A stretch of 21,927 bases of DNA, taken from contig DATHDF010000012.1 in assembly GCA_035319185.1 (NCBI GenBank), forward strand, positions 1 through 21,927, written 5' to 3'. Numbering within the stretch: the stretch's first letter is position 1; each line of letters starts with the position of its first letter. Shown here piece after piece: positions 13,796-21,223 of this stretch. The DNA comes from Fen-1308 sp035319185 (lineage in GTDB: Bacteria; Nitrospirota; Thermodesulfovibrionia; Thermodesulfovibrionales; Dissulfurispiraceae). The position numbers and the translations under genes are program-made. The notes beneath the pieces were generated by a model that was not told the DNA's origin, did not search any database, and was given only the letters and a program-made list of their open reading frames with translations.

Positions 13796-13804
13796 ATTGC
13801 CAGA

Positions 13805-15034
13805 TTATTGGAAATGGACCTGACGCTGCAGGATTTTCCTTATAAGATCACCTTTGCGAAGATGCTCTGTTGCACTGATCACAACAGTCTCTCCGGCCTG
13901 AGCAGAGACCGCTTCTATGCCGTCTTCATACCGAAGCGATTCGATTGTGATCATTCTATCTTCCGCGTATGCAGTCAGATACTCTATCGGATCTCCAACC
14001 GACAGTTTAGCCCTGAGCCTGACCTTTGCGCGGGCCCCCGTTATATCGACTACAACCCCGGCAACTTCGGCTTCCGGGGTCCTGTCATCGCCAGTGAAGT
14101 TGCATACATCAGACCTGACATCCCCGAACAGCAGACCCGTCGTGTATCCCCTGCTGCCGAAAAGGGATAGCTCCCGCTTCCATGTCTGAAGCTGCGCGGC
14201 GTATGAAGTCGCATCCTCAATTCGATCTACAGCCTGGCGGTAAGTCCTGGTGACGCCCGCTACATAATGGATACCCTTCATCCGGCCTTCGATCTTGAAG
14301 CTTCTGACGCCTGCCCGATAAAGGAGAGGAAGATGTTCGATAAGGCACAGGTCTTTGGAGTTCATGACATATGCCCCACGATCATCTTCAAAGACAGGGA
14401 AATACTGCCCCGGCCTCTTTTCCTCGACGAGGGCATATCTCCATCGGCAGGAGTTCGTGCATTCACCTGAATTGGCGCTCCTTGAGGCCATGAAGCTGCT
14501 CAAGTAGCACTTACCTGCATATGAAAGGCAGACTGAGCCATGCACGAATGCTTCGAGCTCGATGTCGACGCCCCCTCCGATCTCTCTGATCTCATCGATT
14601 GAAAGCTCCCGCGACAGGATGAGCCTCTTTGCCCCCATCCTCTCCCAAAAGCGCGCGGATTCTGTATTTGTGATGTTTGCCTGCGTCGAGACATGGATAT
14701 CAATCTCAGGGGCTTTTTCCCGAAACATGGCAAAGATGCCGGGATCGGAAACGATGACTGCATCAGGCCCGATATCCCTCAGCAAGCCCATATGCTCCCT
14801 GATCGCGGAAAGGTCGCTGTTTCGGGCAAAGACATTCACCGTCACATAGGCCTTGACGCCATGTTCATGCGCGTAATTGACGGCAGCCGCCAGCTCTTCA
14901 CGGCCAAAGTTTCCAGCCTTGTTGCGCAGGCTGAAGCGCGAGTCACCGAGATATACCGCATCCGCGCCGTAATGTATGGCCGCACGCATTTTTTCGAAAT
15001 CACCAGCGGGGCAAAGCAGCTCGGGACGGTTCAT
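13805..15034 (-). CDS. U32-family protein (TrhP/YegQ-like)
   Basis: A 409-aa protein carrying the U32 signature EAFVHGSVCLSYAGKCYLSS (161-180) followed by GECTNSCRW. Cys169, 176, 192 and 196 are the four cysteines that bind an iron-sulfur cluster in this family. Although named peptidases, characterised bacterial members such as TrhP and RlhA carry out prephenate-dependent hydroxylation of tRNA or rRNA; the length fits TrhP better than the longer RlhA. A small C-terminal beta domain follows residue 330. The ATG at 15034 is chosen because it gives the family N-terminus MNRPELLCPAGDFEKM and has GGGGAG upstream; an ATG seven codons earlier lacks this. It overlaps the rnhA stop as ATGA, so translation is probably coupled. 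Confidence 0.9.
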   Translation of the reverse strand: MNRPELLCPAGDFEKMRAAIHYGADAVYLGDSRFSLRNKAGNFGREELAAAVNYAHEHGVKAYVTVNVFARNSDLSAIREHMGLLRDIGPDAVIVSDPGIFAMFREKAPEIDIHVSTQANITNTESARFWERMGAKRLILSRELSIDEIREIGGGVDIELEAFVHGSVCLSYAGKCYLSSFMASRSANSGECTNSCRWRYALVEEKRPGQYFPVFEDDRGAYVMNSKDLCLIEHLPLLYRAGVRSFKIEGRMKGIHYVAGVTRTYRQAVDRIEDATSYAAQLQTWKRELSLFGSRGYTTGLLFGDVRSDVCNFTGDDRTPEAEVAGVVVDITGARAKVRLRAKLSVGDPIEYLTAYAEDRMITIESLRYEDGIEAVSAQAGETVVISATEHLRKGDLIRKILQRQVHFQ

Positions 15035-15489
15035 TGTGCTGCTCCCCTGCGGCAACGCTCTATTGCGAGTCGCGCGAGCTCGTCGCAGCGCTCATTTTCG
15101 GCATGGCCGTCATGCCCTTTGATCCAGACCCATTCCACGTCATGCTTCTTTGCTGCGCCCAGAAGCCTTTCCCACAGATCGCGGTTAAGCACCTCTTTCT
15201 TCTGGGAGTTGCGCCAGTTGTTTCGCATCCAGCCGTTGATCCACTCGGACATGCCCTTCACCACATAATTCGAGTCGGTCGTTACCTTCACGCTGCATGG
15301 GCGCTTGAGCGCCTCAAGCGCCGATATAACACCCATGAGTTCCATGCGGTTGTTTGTCGTGTAAGGCTCGCATCCGGACAATTCCTTTTCCCTGCCGTCC
15401 GATCTCAGTATTGCACCGAATCCGCCGGGGCCCGGGTTGCCGCTGCACGCCCCATCTGCATATATCTCGACAAATGGTCTTTTTCCCAT
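15031..15489 (-). CDS. rnhA: Ribonuclease HI
   Basis: A 152-aa enzyme that cuts the RNA strand of RNA-DNA hybrids. The catalytic acids are visible as Asp12 (IYADGACSGNPGPGG), Glu50 (NNRMELMG), Asp72 (VTTDSNYV) and Asp136 (ENERCDELAR), with His130 in the flexible loop GHDGHA. Length and motif order match bacterial RNase HI. It lies 16 bp after mutS2 and overlaps the U32 gene by four bases. The ribosome site is weak, so translation may depend on mutS2 translation. Confidence 0.96.
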   Translation of the reverse strand: MGKRPFVEIYADGACSGNPGPGGFGAILRSDGREKELSGCEPYTTNNRMELMGVISALEALKRPCSVKVTTDSNYVVKGMSEWINGWMRNNWRNSQKKEVLNRDLWERLLGAAKKHDVEWVWIKGHDGHAENERCDELARLAIERCRRGAAQ

Positions 15490-15505
15490 TATCTATTATC
15501 TTAAA

Positions 15506-17872
15506 TCATTTTAGAGTAACGACGGTCACGCCCCGCCCGCCTTCCCTCTGCTCACCGCTGCGGAAACCTGCAACCAGCGGGTGTCCCTGAATATGCTCCA
15601 TGACCGCTTTTCTCAACGCACCGGTCCCTATGCCGTGGATGATCGAGACCTCGCGCAATCCTGCAAGAGCGGCATGATTAAGAAACGGCTCTATCCGCGA
15701 CAGGGCTTCTTCCACATGCAGGCCTATTATATTGATGTCGTAAGAGGCCATCTCCGGCACTGCCTGAGTATAACCGGCATCCGATGACGGCTTCGCGAAG
15801 TCCCGTCCCTTCTTCTTCTGTATACCTTCATACGGGATTTCGACCTCGACGTTTCCGTATCTGACCCTTACCCTTTCGTGCCGGGAATCCACACTCACCA
15901 CCTGTGCATCGGCTTCAATCGATTTCACGTACACGAGATCGCCTTTCTTCAAAGATTCTAACGAGGGTGCACCGGTTTCCGGCAGCTGCGCCGACAACGC
16001 CTTGTCGATCTCCTTCTTTCTGGTTTCGGCGAGTCTCAGCGATTCCCTGATCTTTTCCTTGTCCGCCTTCCTCGCAGCGTCCAGAAGCGCATAGAGCTCC
16101 CTTTTTACAGATGCCGCAAGCTCGGACATTTCACGATAAGACTTCTCCAGGAGATCATCCCGCTCACGTTTAAGCGACGCTTTCATCTCGTCCAACGCCT
16201 TTCTCTGCTCTTCAAGCTCAGCCTTTCCCGCGTCGATTTCGGCAATGGCGTTTTCGTAATACGCCCTCTTTTCGGTCAGGTCCCTGATAAGGTTGTCAAA
16301 CTCAATCTTGACCCCTCCGAGCAATGACTTGGCTGAATCTACCACACTGTCCGGCAAGCCGTATCTCCGGGCAATTTCTATCGCATGCGATTGCCCTGGC
16401 TCACCGATACGGAGGCGATAAAGAGGTGAGAGGGTGTTCTGATCGAATTCCATCGAGGCATTCATCATTCCGGCAGTCCTGTGCACGAACCCCTTGATAT
16501 CCATCAGATGGGTCGTAGCGAACAACAGGGCGCCGCGCTCCTTAAGTTCCTTCAGCACTGCGCAGGCCAAGGCGGCACCCTCAACAGGATCTGTTCCGGT
16601 GCCGAGCTCGTCAAGAAGCACCATAGTCTCTGTATCGGCCTCTTTCAATATTCCGGATATATGAGCGATATGGGCAGAGAAAGTGGAGAGGTCATTCTCG
16701 ATCGATTGTTCATCGCCGATGTCCATCAGCAGCTCTCTTATCATCGGGAAGCTTGAAGATGAATCAGTAGGCACAGGCATGCCGCTCAACGCCATAAGCG
16801 TGAGCAGCCCTATCGTTTTTATGGCGATGGTCTTGCCGCCGGCGTTCGATCCTGTAATGACCATTACAGAATTCTCTCCACTCAATTTTACCGATAGCGG
16901 GACCACCTGTCTGACGGCGCTATGTTTCCTGAAATTCAGCGCGAGCAACGGATGGCGGCCGTCGATAAGATTAACGGACATTGTGTCGTTAATTCCGGGC
17001 ATCTGCATTTTCATAGCGTCAGCAAGCTTCGCGATACTGTGCAGCAAATCTATATGGACCAGGAGCGAAAACTGATGTTCGATATCAGGGAGCTGCTTCC
17101 GTATGAGCGCCGAAATACTGCGCAGTATGCGGATCTCTTCAGCCTTTTCTTCAGCAGCAAGATTCTCAAGTTCGTTCGAAAGCCCTATTATCGCCAGAGG
17201 TTCGACAAAGGCCGTCTCTCCCGACTTTGAGACGTCATGCACCACACCCGGCACCTGGCCTTTTGAATCCATCCTCACCGGTATGACCCACCGGCCAGAC
17301 CTTGTTGTGACAAAATCGTCCTGCAGAAAAACGGACAGGCCCTCGCTTCTGGTCATGTCTTCAAGCTTTCTCCTTATGCGGGACTCCAGCCGCCGAATCC
17401 CCGAGCGGATGCCTGCAAGAGCGGACGAGGCCGTATCCAATATTGCGCCGTGACCGTCGATTGACCGTCTGAGAATGCTCAGGATTTCCGGAAATCCTGT
17501 AAGGCCCCCGGCAAGCTGTCCGAGAAAGGGGGCGTCTTCGCGCCCTGCCGCATTGGCATTAACGTCGGATATCAGATCAAGTACAGGAGTGAAGGCAGTA
17601 AGCTCCACTCCTTCAAGCACAGCCCCTTCGGGACGGACCTTGGAGAAGAGGCCCCCTATGTCAGGAAACGGATACAGCCCCAGGGAAACTCCCTGAGAGG
17701 AAAGCCTCATAACATCAGCGGTCTCGCATTGCCGGCGTTCGATATCAGATCTGTTCGAAAAAGGCACAAGTCTACCAACAGCGGCCTCCGTAGCGCCGCT
17801 GTTGGCGAACCCTGCGATTATTCTTAAGAGCTTATCGAATTCGAGTAAAGAGAGGGTGTGTGGCGATATCAT
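15506..17872 (-). CDS. mutS2: MutS2 family ATPase with Smr domain
   Basis: A 788-aa protein of the normal length for MutS2, which acts in rescue of collided ribosomes and in suppression of homologous recombination, not in mismatch repair. The Walker A loop is GSNAGGKT (341-348), Walker B is MVLLDELGTGTDP (417-429), and ATTH follows near 452. A long charged coiled coil spans about 520-635. A KOW-like region (VYVKSIEADAQVVSV) precedes the C-terminal Smr domain (about 711-788) with HGIGTGALR. The Smr LDLRG motif is replaced by DINIIGLH, so the nuclease-linked LDLR residues are not conserved. The gene starts 17 bp after the ytxH-like gene and has only a weak ribosome site. Confidence 0.96.
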   Translation of the reverse strand: MISPHTLSLLEFDKLLRIIAGFANSGATEAAVGRLVPFSNRSDIERRQCETADVMRLSSQGVSLGLYPFPDIGGLFSKVRPEGAVLEGVELTAFTPVLDLISDVNANAAGREDAPFLGQLAGGLTGFPEILSILRRSIDGHGAILDTASSALAGIRSGIRRLESRIRRKLEDMTRSEGLSVFLQDDFVTTRSGRWVIPVRMDSKGQVPGVVHDVSKSGETAFVEPLAIIGLSNELENLAAEEKAEEIRILRSISALIRKQLPDIEHQFSLLVHIDLLHSIAKLADAMKMQMPGINDTMSVNLIDGRHPLLALNFRKHSAVRQVVPLSVKLSGENSVMVITGSNAGGKTIAIKTIGLLTLMALSGMPVPTDSSSSFPMIRELLMDIGDEQSIENDLSTFSAHIAHISGILKEADTETMVLLDELGTGTDPVEGAALACAVLKELKERGALLFATTHLMDIKGFVHRTAGMMNASMEFDQNTLSPLYRLRIGEPGQSHAIEIARRYGLPDSVVDSAKSLLGGVKIEFDNLIRDLTEKRAYYENAIAEIDAGKAELEEQRKALDEMKASLKRERDDLLEKSYREMSELAASVKRELYALLDAARKADKEKIRESLRLAETRKKEIDKALSAQLPETGAPSLESLKKGDLVYVKSIEADAQVVSVDSRHERVRVRYGNVEVEIPYEGIQKKKGRDFAKPSSDAGYTQAVPEMASYDINIIGLHVEEALSRIEPFLNHAALAGLREVSIIHGIGTGALRKAVMEHIQGHPLVAGFRSGEQREGGRGVTVVTLK

Positions 17873-17889
17873 CGGGCCATAGAGATCTC

Positions 17890-18234
17890 TTAGAGGCCGA
17901 TCGACTCCATGACCCTGTTCTTCTGTTTTTCGAGAGCCTTCTGCCCCTGTTCGAGGGTTTTAACAATTTCTTTCTTGGCGGCACCCGACAGCTCAACGCC
18001 CCTGTCTATCAGTTCGGTCACCCTTTCCTTTGTCTCGTCGACAAAATCGTCAACCCTGTCGATAGTATCTTCCACCAGATCGACCGCCTCGTTCTTGACC
18101 TTTCTCGCAGTCCTTCTGATATCCTTCCTTGTTTCTCTTCCCGCTTGCGGCGCATATAGCAGCGCAATGGCAGCGCCGATCGCTCCGCCTATCAGGAAAG
18201 CCGCTCCAACCTTTGCAAAATCATCATTCCTCAT
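17890..18234 (-). CDS. YtxH-domain protein
   Basis: A 114-aa protein with the YtxH layout: a short N-terminus, a Gly/Ala-rich membrane segment (AAFLIGGAIGAAIALLYAPQAG, about 11-32), then RETRKDIRRTARK and a long amphipathic, charged helix to the end. Members are small membrane-anchored proteins often induced by stress; the molecular role is not established. AGGAGG five bases before the ATG supports the start. It is the first gene of the ytxH-mutS2-rnhA-U32 operon and is divergent from nhaA. Confidence 0.88.
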   Translation of the reverse strand: MRNDDFAKVGAAFLIGGAIGAAIALLYAPQAGRETRKDIRRTARKVKNEAVDLVEDTIDRVDDFVDETKERVTELIDRGVELSGAAKKEIVKTLEQGQKALEKQKNRVMESIGL

Positions 18235-18273
18235 ATGGACCTCCTATCCTCATCAATCGAATTTGTAATCATA

Positions 18274-18282
18274 ATTCTACCA
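18274..18282 (-). promoter_or_regulatory. Extended -10 promoter for the ytxH-mutS2-rnhA-U32 operon
   Basis: Read on the minus strand, TGGTAGAAT fits the TGnTAnaAT extended -10 pattern. The predicted start is about 33 nt before the ytxH-like ATG, with AGGAGG in between. The first ATTGCAAT box (18291-18298) covers part of the spacer and -35 region. Confidence 0.45.
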
Positions 18283-18290
18283 GCAAATGA

Positions 18291-18323
18291 ATTGCAATGC
18301 TACGAGCTAACGTGGATTGCAAT
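18291..18323. repeat. Two copies of the palindrome ATTGCAAT in a divergent promoter region
   Basis: ATTGCAAT occurs at 18291-18298 and 18316-18323, 25 bp apart start to start. Each copy is its own reverse complement. They lie between the -10 boxes of the divergent ytxH-like and nhaA genes, a natural place for a shared operator. Confidence 0.45.
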
Positions 18324-18349
18324 CGCCGCTCACCGCCTGATCCGACATC

Positions 18350-18358
18350 TGATATACT
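18350..18358 (+). promoter_or_regulatory. Extended -10 promoter for nhaA
   Basis: TGATATACT is identical to the msrB box at 4902-4910. The predicted start is near 18365, giving a leader of about 45 nt before the TTG at 18410. No clear -35 hexamer is seen. Confidence 0.45.
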
Positions 18359-18409
18359 AAATCATAGTTCGTCCTGCTGATAAACAGATTTTACATCCAG
18401 GCTCAGCGA

Positions 18410-19627
18410 TTGCCCAAGGGCGAAACAATACGACAAATGCGAATGCCTGCTCTGCATATCAGAATCGCCAATCTGTTCACGGAATTTATCGAAGGGGAAA
18501 AGACCGGCGGATTACTTCTGGTCATCTGCACGGTTATATCTCTGGTTGCGGCCAACTCGCAGCTCGGAGAGCAATACATAGCCCTCTGGCAGAAGCACCT
18601 TGACCTGTCTATTGCCGGCCTGGACCTCGATTACAGCCTCATGAGCTGGATAAACGACGGATTGATGACAGTCTTTTTTCTGCTCGTCGGTTTGGAAATC
18701 GAAAGGGAATTCTACGTCGGCGAGCTTTCGTCCTTTAAAAATGCCCTTCTGCCCATAATAGCGGCTGCTGGTGGAATGTTTATCCCCGCTCTGATTTATC
18801 TGTCCATGAACATCGGATCAGATACGCAATCGGGCTTTGGAATACCAATGGCCACTGACATTGCCTTTTCACTGGGAGCTTTGTCGCTTCTTGGTAAAAG
18901 TGTGCCATCGTCGCTCAAAATATTTCTTACAGCTCTGGCGATCATTGATGACCTGGGCGCAGTCATATTGATTGCAGTATTTTACAATCATCATGTCGAG
19001 GCAATTTATCTCGGGCTTTCACTGCTTATTTTTGGATGCCTGCTTTTACTCGGACGCCTTAAGGCCTTCCATCACATCATGTATGTCCTGCCTGGCTTTG
19101 CAATGTGGTATTGCATGCTGAAGTCGGGAATTCACCCTGCTGTCAGCGGAGTGCTGCTAGCATTTGCAGTACCTTTCTCAGGCGGCAGAGACAACTCGCC
19201 TTCTTTGAGATTGCAGCAGTCGCTCAACAGACCGGTGCCGCTGCTGGTGCTTCCTCTTTTCGCCCTGGCCAACACCTGCATCATATTGCCTGATCACTGG
19301 TTCGAAGGCATATGGAACAACAACAGCGTCGGCATCATTGCGGGATTGCTCATGGGAAAGCCCTTGGGGATACTGCTGTTTAGCATGGCGGCAGTGAAGG
19401 CCGGCGTCTGCACGCTTCCATCCGGCCTTCGATGGCGTCAACTGGCAGGGGTAGGCATACTGGCCGGAATGGGTTTTACCATGTCCATCTTCATAACCAA
19501 CCTGGCGTTCAAGGCACCTGACTTTATCACAGAATCCAAAATAGCCATACTGATCGCTTCTGCCATCGCGGGCATAGCCGGGACCCTTTTTTTGTCAGGA
19601 CTTTTGAAACGAAACCGCAAGTTATAG
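18410..19627 (+). CDS. nhaA: Na+/H+ antiporter NhaA
   Basis: An inner-membrane antiporter that exports Na+ in exchange for H+. About 12 hydrophobic segments are seen. The essential aspartates are present in MATDIAFSLGAL (Asp150) and AIIDDLGAVILIA (Asp180, Asp181), equivalent to Asp133, Asp163 and Asp164 in E. coli. The length of 405 aa is normal. Start choice is uncertain: the frame is closed by a TAG at about 18365 and the first candidate is TTG at 18410 with only a weak AGG upstream; ATG codons at 18437 and 18443 are alternatives that keep the family N-terminus. It stands alone between the divergent ytxH-like gene and the convergent nif operon. Confidence 0.94.
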   Translation: MPKGETIRQMRMPALHIRIANLFTEFIEGEKTGGLLLVICTVISLVAANSQLGEQYIALWQKHLDLSIAGLDLDYSLMSWINDGLMTVFFLLVGLEIEREFYVGELSSFKNALLPIIAAAGGMFIPALIYLSMNIGSDTQSGFGIPMATDIAFSLGALSLLGKSVPSSLKIFLTALAIIDDLGAVILIAVFYNHHVEAIYLGLSLLIFGCLLLLGRLKAFHHIMYVLPGFAMWYCMLKSGIHPAVSGVLLAFAVPFSGGRDNSPSLRLQQSLNRPVPLLVLPLFALANTCIILPDHWFEGIWNNNSVGIIAGLLMGKPLGILLFSMAAVKAGVCTLPSGLRWRQLAGVGILAGMGFTMSIFITNLAFKAPDFITESKIAILIASAIAGIAGTLFLSGLLKRNRKL

Positions 19628-19651
19628 CAGGGCCCGCAATGGGGCCCCTGC
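19627..19651. terminator. GC-rich hairpin between nhaA and the nif operon
   Basis: GCAGGGCCC (19627-19635) pairs with GGGGCCCCTGC (19641-19651) leaving one bulged C. It begins at the last base of the nhaA stop codon. A second small hairpin, GGCGG/CCGCC, lies at 19676-19687 near the ferredoxin stop. Neither has a T-tract, so termination by these is only a suggestion. Confidence 0.35.
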
Positions 19652-19688
19652 TTCCGAGCTGACAATGCTTTGCGTGGCGGAGCCGCCG

Positions 19689-19967
19689 TCAAATTTCAAT
19701 ATGTACGTGACACTTTTTGGTGCACGCCCTTGAGCAGGCCTCGCAGCCTATACAGTTGGCTGGATTCGCAACAGACATGACCTTGTTGCCCATGTCGTCG
19801 CCATACTCATCCTCGCCTTCGAAGGGCTTTTCGATCAGCTCCAGAACTTCCCTGCTGCAGACTTTATAGCAGCGCCCGCAACCGATGCATTTGTGGATAT
19901 CGATGTACTCGATGAATTTGGGAATCCATGTCTCTCCGCCCCTTGTATACCCTATGACATTCGCCAT
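19689..19967 (-). CDS. fdxB: Nif-associated 2[4Fe-4S] ferredoxin (ferredoxin III type)
   Basis: A 92-aa ferredoxin with two cluster motifs: CIGCGRCYKVC (Cys27, 30, 33, 37) and CIGCEACSRAC (Cys72, 75, 78, 82), plus an extra Cys86. The N-terminus MANVIGYTRGGETWIPKFI and the acidic insert between the clusters are typical of the nif-specific ferredoxin III family, thought to supply electrons for nitrogenase or FeMo-cofactor synthesis. The ATG at 19967 is preferred; an ATG eight codons upstream would read through the ribosome site AGGAGGG. It lies 33 bp after nifI2 as the last gene seen in the operon. Confidence 0.9.
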   Translation of the reverse strand: MANVIGYTRGGETWIPKFIEYIDIHKCIGCGRCYKVCSREVLELIEKPFEGEDEYGDDMGNKVMSVANPANCIGCEACSRACTKKCHVHIEI

Positions 19968-20000
19968 TCCTCTATCCCTCCTATGATTCAAACCTTCTGC

Positions 20001-20417
20001 CTATGCTATCGCTTCTCCGTCTGTCTCCCCCGTCCTGACCCTGATAGCGCCTGCAATAGGGCTGACGAATATCTTGCCGTCGCCCGGTTTCCCTGACCGG
20101 TTGACCCGCATGAGCTCCTTGACTATCTTGGTCACCAGGTCATCGGGCACAACTATCGTCAGCAGCCGCTTCGGGACATACAAGGCTATTTTGGGCAGCG
20201 TATGTTCTAGTGCATAGCTTGACGGAGTCGGCTTGAGCTTTACAGCAGTGCAGTAGCTTTCAGGCATTTCAGAGTCCATTTCGGCACACATGGCGCCTTT
20301 CTGCCTGCCCCTGCCCTCGACGCTCTGGATAGTAAGAGACGGATAACCCAGATCCTCGAGCGCCTTTTTTGTGTCCGGCAGTTTATCCCGTCTGATGATA
20401 GCGGTGATCTCCTTCAT
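20001..20417 (-). CDS. nifI2: Nitrogenase-switching PII protein NifI2
   Basis: A 138-aa PII-family protein. The N-terminus MKEITAIIRRDKLPDTKKAL, the GRGRQKG segment (36-42) before a long T-loop (about 43-86), and the C-terminal GDGKIFVSPIAGAIRVRTGE are the family landmarks. The extended T-loop and the MKEI start fit NifI2. In methanogens and some anaerobic bacteria NifI1 and NifI2 form a complex that inhibits dinitrogenase when ammonium is available and is released by 2-oxoglutarate. The start codon overlaps the nifI1 stop as ATGA, so the two are translationally coupled, which suits a hetero-oligomer. Confidence 0.9.
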   Translation of the reverse strand: MKEITAIIRRDKLPDTKKALEDLGYPSLTIQSVEGRGRQKGAMCAEMDSEMPESYCTAVKLKPTPSSYALEHTLPKIALYVPKRLLTIVVPDDLVTKIVKELMRVNRSGKPGDGKIFVSPIAGAIRVRTGETDGEAIA

Positions 20418-20731
20418 AGCCCCGCCTCTCCGGTCCTGATGGTGTATGCCTGATCAACCGGGCTGACAAATATCTTGCCGTCGCCTATGAAACCGGACCT
20501 TGCCTTGTCCTGAATGATCTTGACTACCTCATCTGCATCGGAGTCCTCGATAACGGTCATGATCAGCGTCTTGGGCAGCTCATCGTAGTGAACCGGCCCA
20601 ACCTGGAGCCCCTTCTGCTTTCCTCTTCCGAAGACCGGCATCTTGGTAAGAGACGGGTAACCGGCACCTTCAAGGGCAAGCACGACCTCCTGTTCCTTTT
20701 CAGGCCTGATAAAAGCCCTTATCATTTTCAT
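20414..20731 (-). CDS. nifI1: Nitrogenase-switching PII protein NifI1
   Basis: A 105-aa PII protein: MKMIRAFIRPEKEQEVVLALEGAGYPSLTK, the GRGKQKG segment (35-41), a short T-loop GLQVGPVHYDELPKT, and GDGKIFVSPVDQAYTIRTGE at the end. The short T-loop and partner gene identify it as NifI1, which acts with NifI2 in post-translational ammonium switch-off of nitrogenase. GGAGG six bases before the ATG supports the start. It is separated from nifX by 70 bp, the largest gap in this operon, and a sigma-54-like element lies in that gap. Its position after nifX is unusual; nifI genes normally lie between nifH and nifD. Confidence 0.92.
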   Translation of the reverse strand: MKMIRAFIRPEKEQEVVLALEGAGYPSLTKMPVFGRGKQKGLQVGPVHYDELPKTLIMTVIEDSDADEVVKIIQDKARSGFIGDGKIFVSPVDQAYTIRTGEAGL

Positions 20732-20776
20732 AGTAATCCTCCCTTTCTATTGTTACAATTTTTTCTTATGTTCAAT

Positions 20777-20792
20777 TCCATTGACCGCGCCA
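20777..20792 (-). promoter_or_regulatory. Imperfect sigma-54-type (-24/-12) element upstream of nifI1
   Basis: On the minus strand TGGCGCGGTCAATGGA matches the sigma-54 consensus TGGCAC(G)-N4-TTGCA at the -24 GG and several other positions, but the -12 GC is GG. It lies in the nifX-nifI1 gap about 45 bp before the nifI1 ATG. No NifA upstream site (TGT-N10-ACA) was confirmed. Confidence 0.25.
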
Positions 20793-20801
20793 AAATGCGC
20801 T

Positions 20802-21203
20802 TCAATTCGAATTCATGTTCAAGGCCTTCTTCAGCCAGGGCGGCGGCGAACCCTTCACGGTATCAAGCAGCCTGTTCATTGAGTCCTCGATAGTGACAGG
20901 CTCCTTCACCTTGACCGGCATGATGCCTTTCTTGACGAGCCGCGCCGCCGACGGCCCGCCTATCTCCGTCAGATAGATAATCTTACAATCGGCAAGCTTC
21001 TCGACCTTTGACTGAACACGCTCGTCGTGCAGCTCGCCCATTCCCCTAGTCTCGACTATAGTAGCATCCTGTCCGTCAGCGAATTTTCTCATTTCAATGA
21101 AGCTGTACCGGTCCGGCGTCAGCTCGTACACGGCAAACATGCCCGCCTTTCCGAAATGCTCATCGACATTGATCCCGTCCGTAGTTGCAAATGCCACCTT
21201 CAT
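20802..21203 (-). CDS. nifX: NifX, FeMo-cofactor carrier/biosynthesis protein
   Basis: A 133-aa protein of the NifX/NafY dinitrogenase cofactor-binding family. The N-terminus MKVAFATTDGINVDEHFGKA, the central DCKIIYLTEIGGPSAARLVKKG and the C-terminal SPPPWLKKAL are typical. NifX binds the NifB cofactor and its later form and passes them between NifB and NifEN in the cytoplasm. The ATG at 21203 has AAGGAGG five bases upstream; an alternative start eight codons earlier would include the ribosome site. It lies 20 bp after nifN, the classical nifN-nifX order. Confidence 0.92.
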   Translation of the reverse strand: MKVAFATTDGINVDEHFGKAGMFAVYELTPDRYSFIEMRKFADGQDATIVETRGMGELHDERVQSKVEKLADCKIIYLTEIGGPSAARLVKKGIMPVKVKEPVTIEDSMNRLLDTVKGSPPPWLKKALNMNSN

Positions 21204-21223
21204 ATGCACCTCCTTCAGCCCTC

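Larger units (their letters stand above)
13596..13804 (-). promoter_or_regulatory. AT-rich leader and upstream region of the multicopper oxidase gene
   Basis: This 209-bp gap between the U32 gene and the oxidase holds an AT-rich stretch (13691-13730), a TTAAGT-N7-ACTTAA dyad, two TGTAGGACG direct repeats and an orphan consensus ribosome site, listed separately. I could not assign a clear -35/-10 pair. The size and the several signals suggest a regulated promoter with a leader of roughly 80-110 nt. Confidence 0.5.

Noticed and set aside
19968..19991. Longer N-terminus MNHRRDRG for the ferredoxin, and similar eight-codon extensions for nifX
   Set aside because: In both cases the extension is encoded by the ribosome binding site itself and the shorter start gives the family N-terminus.
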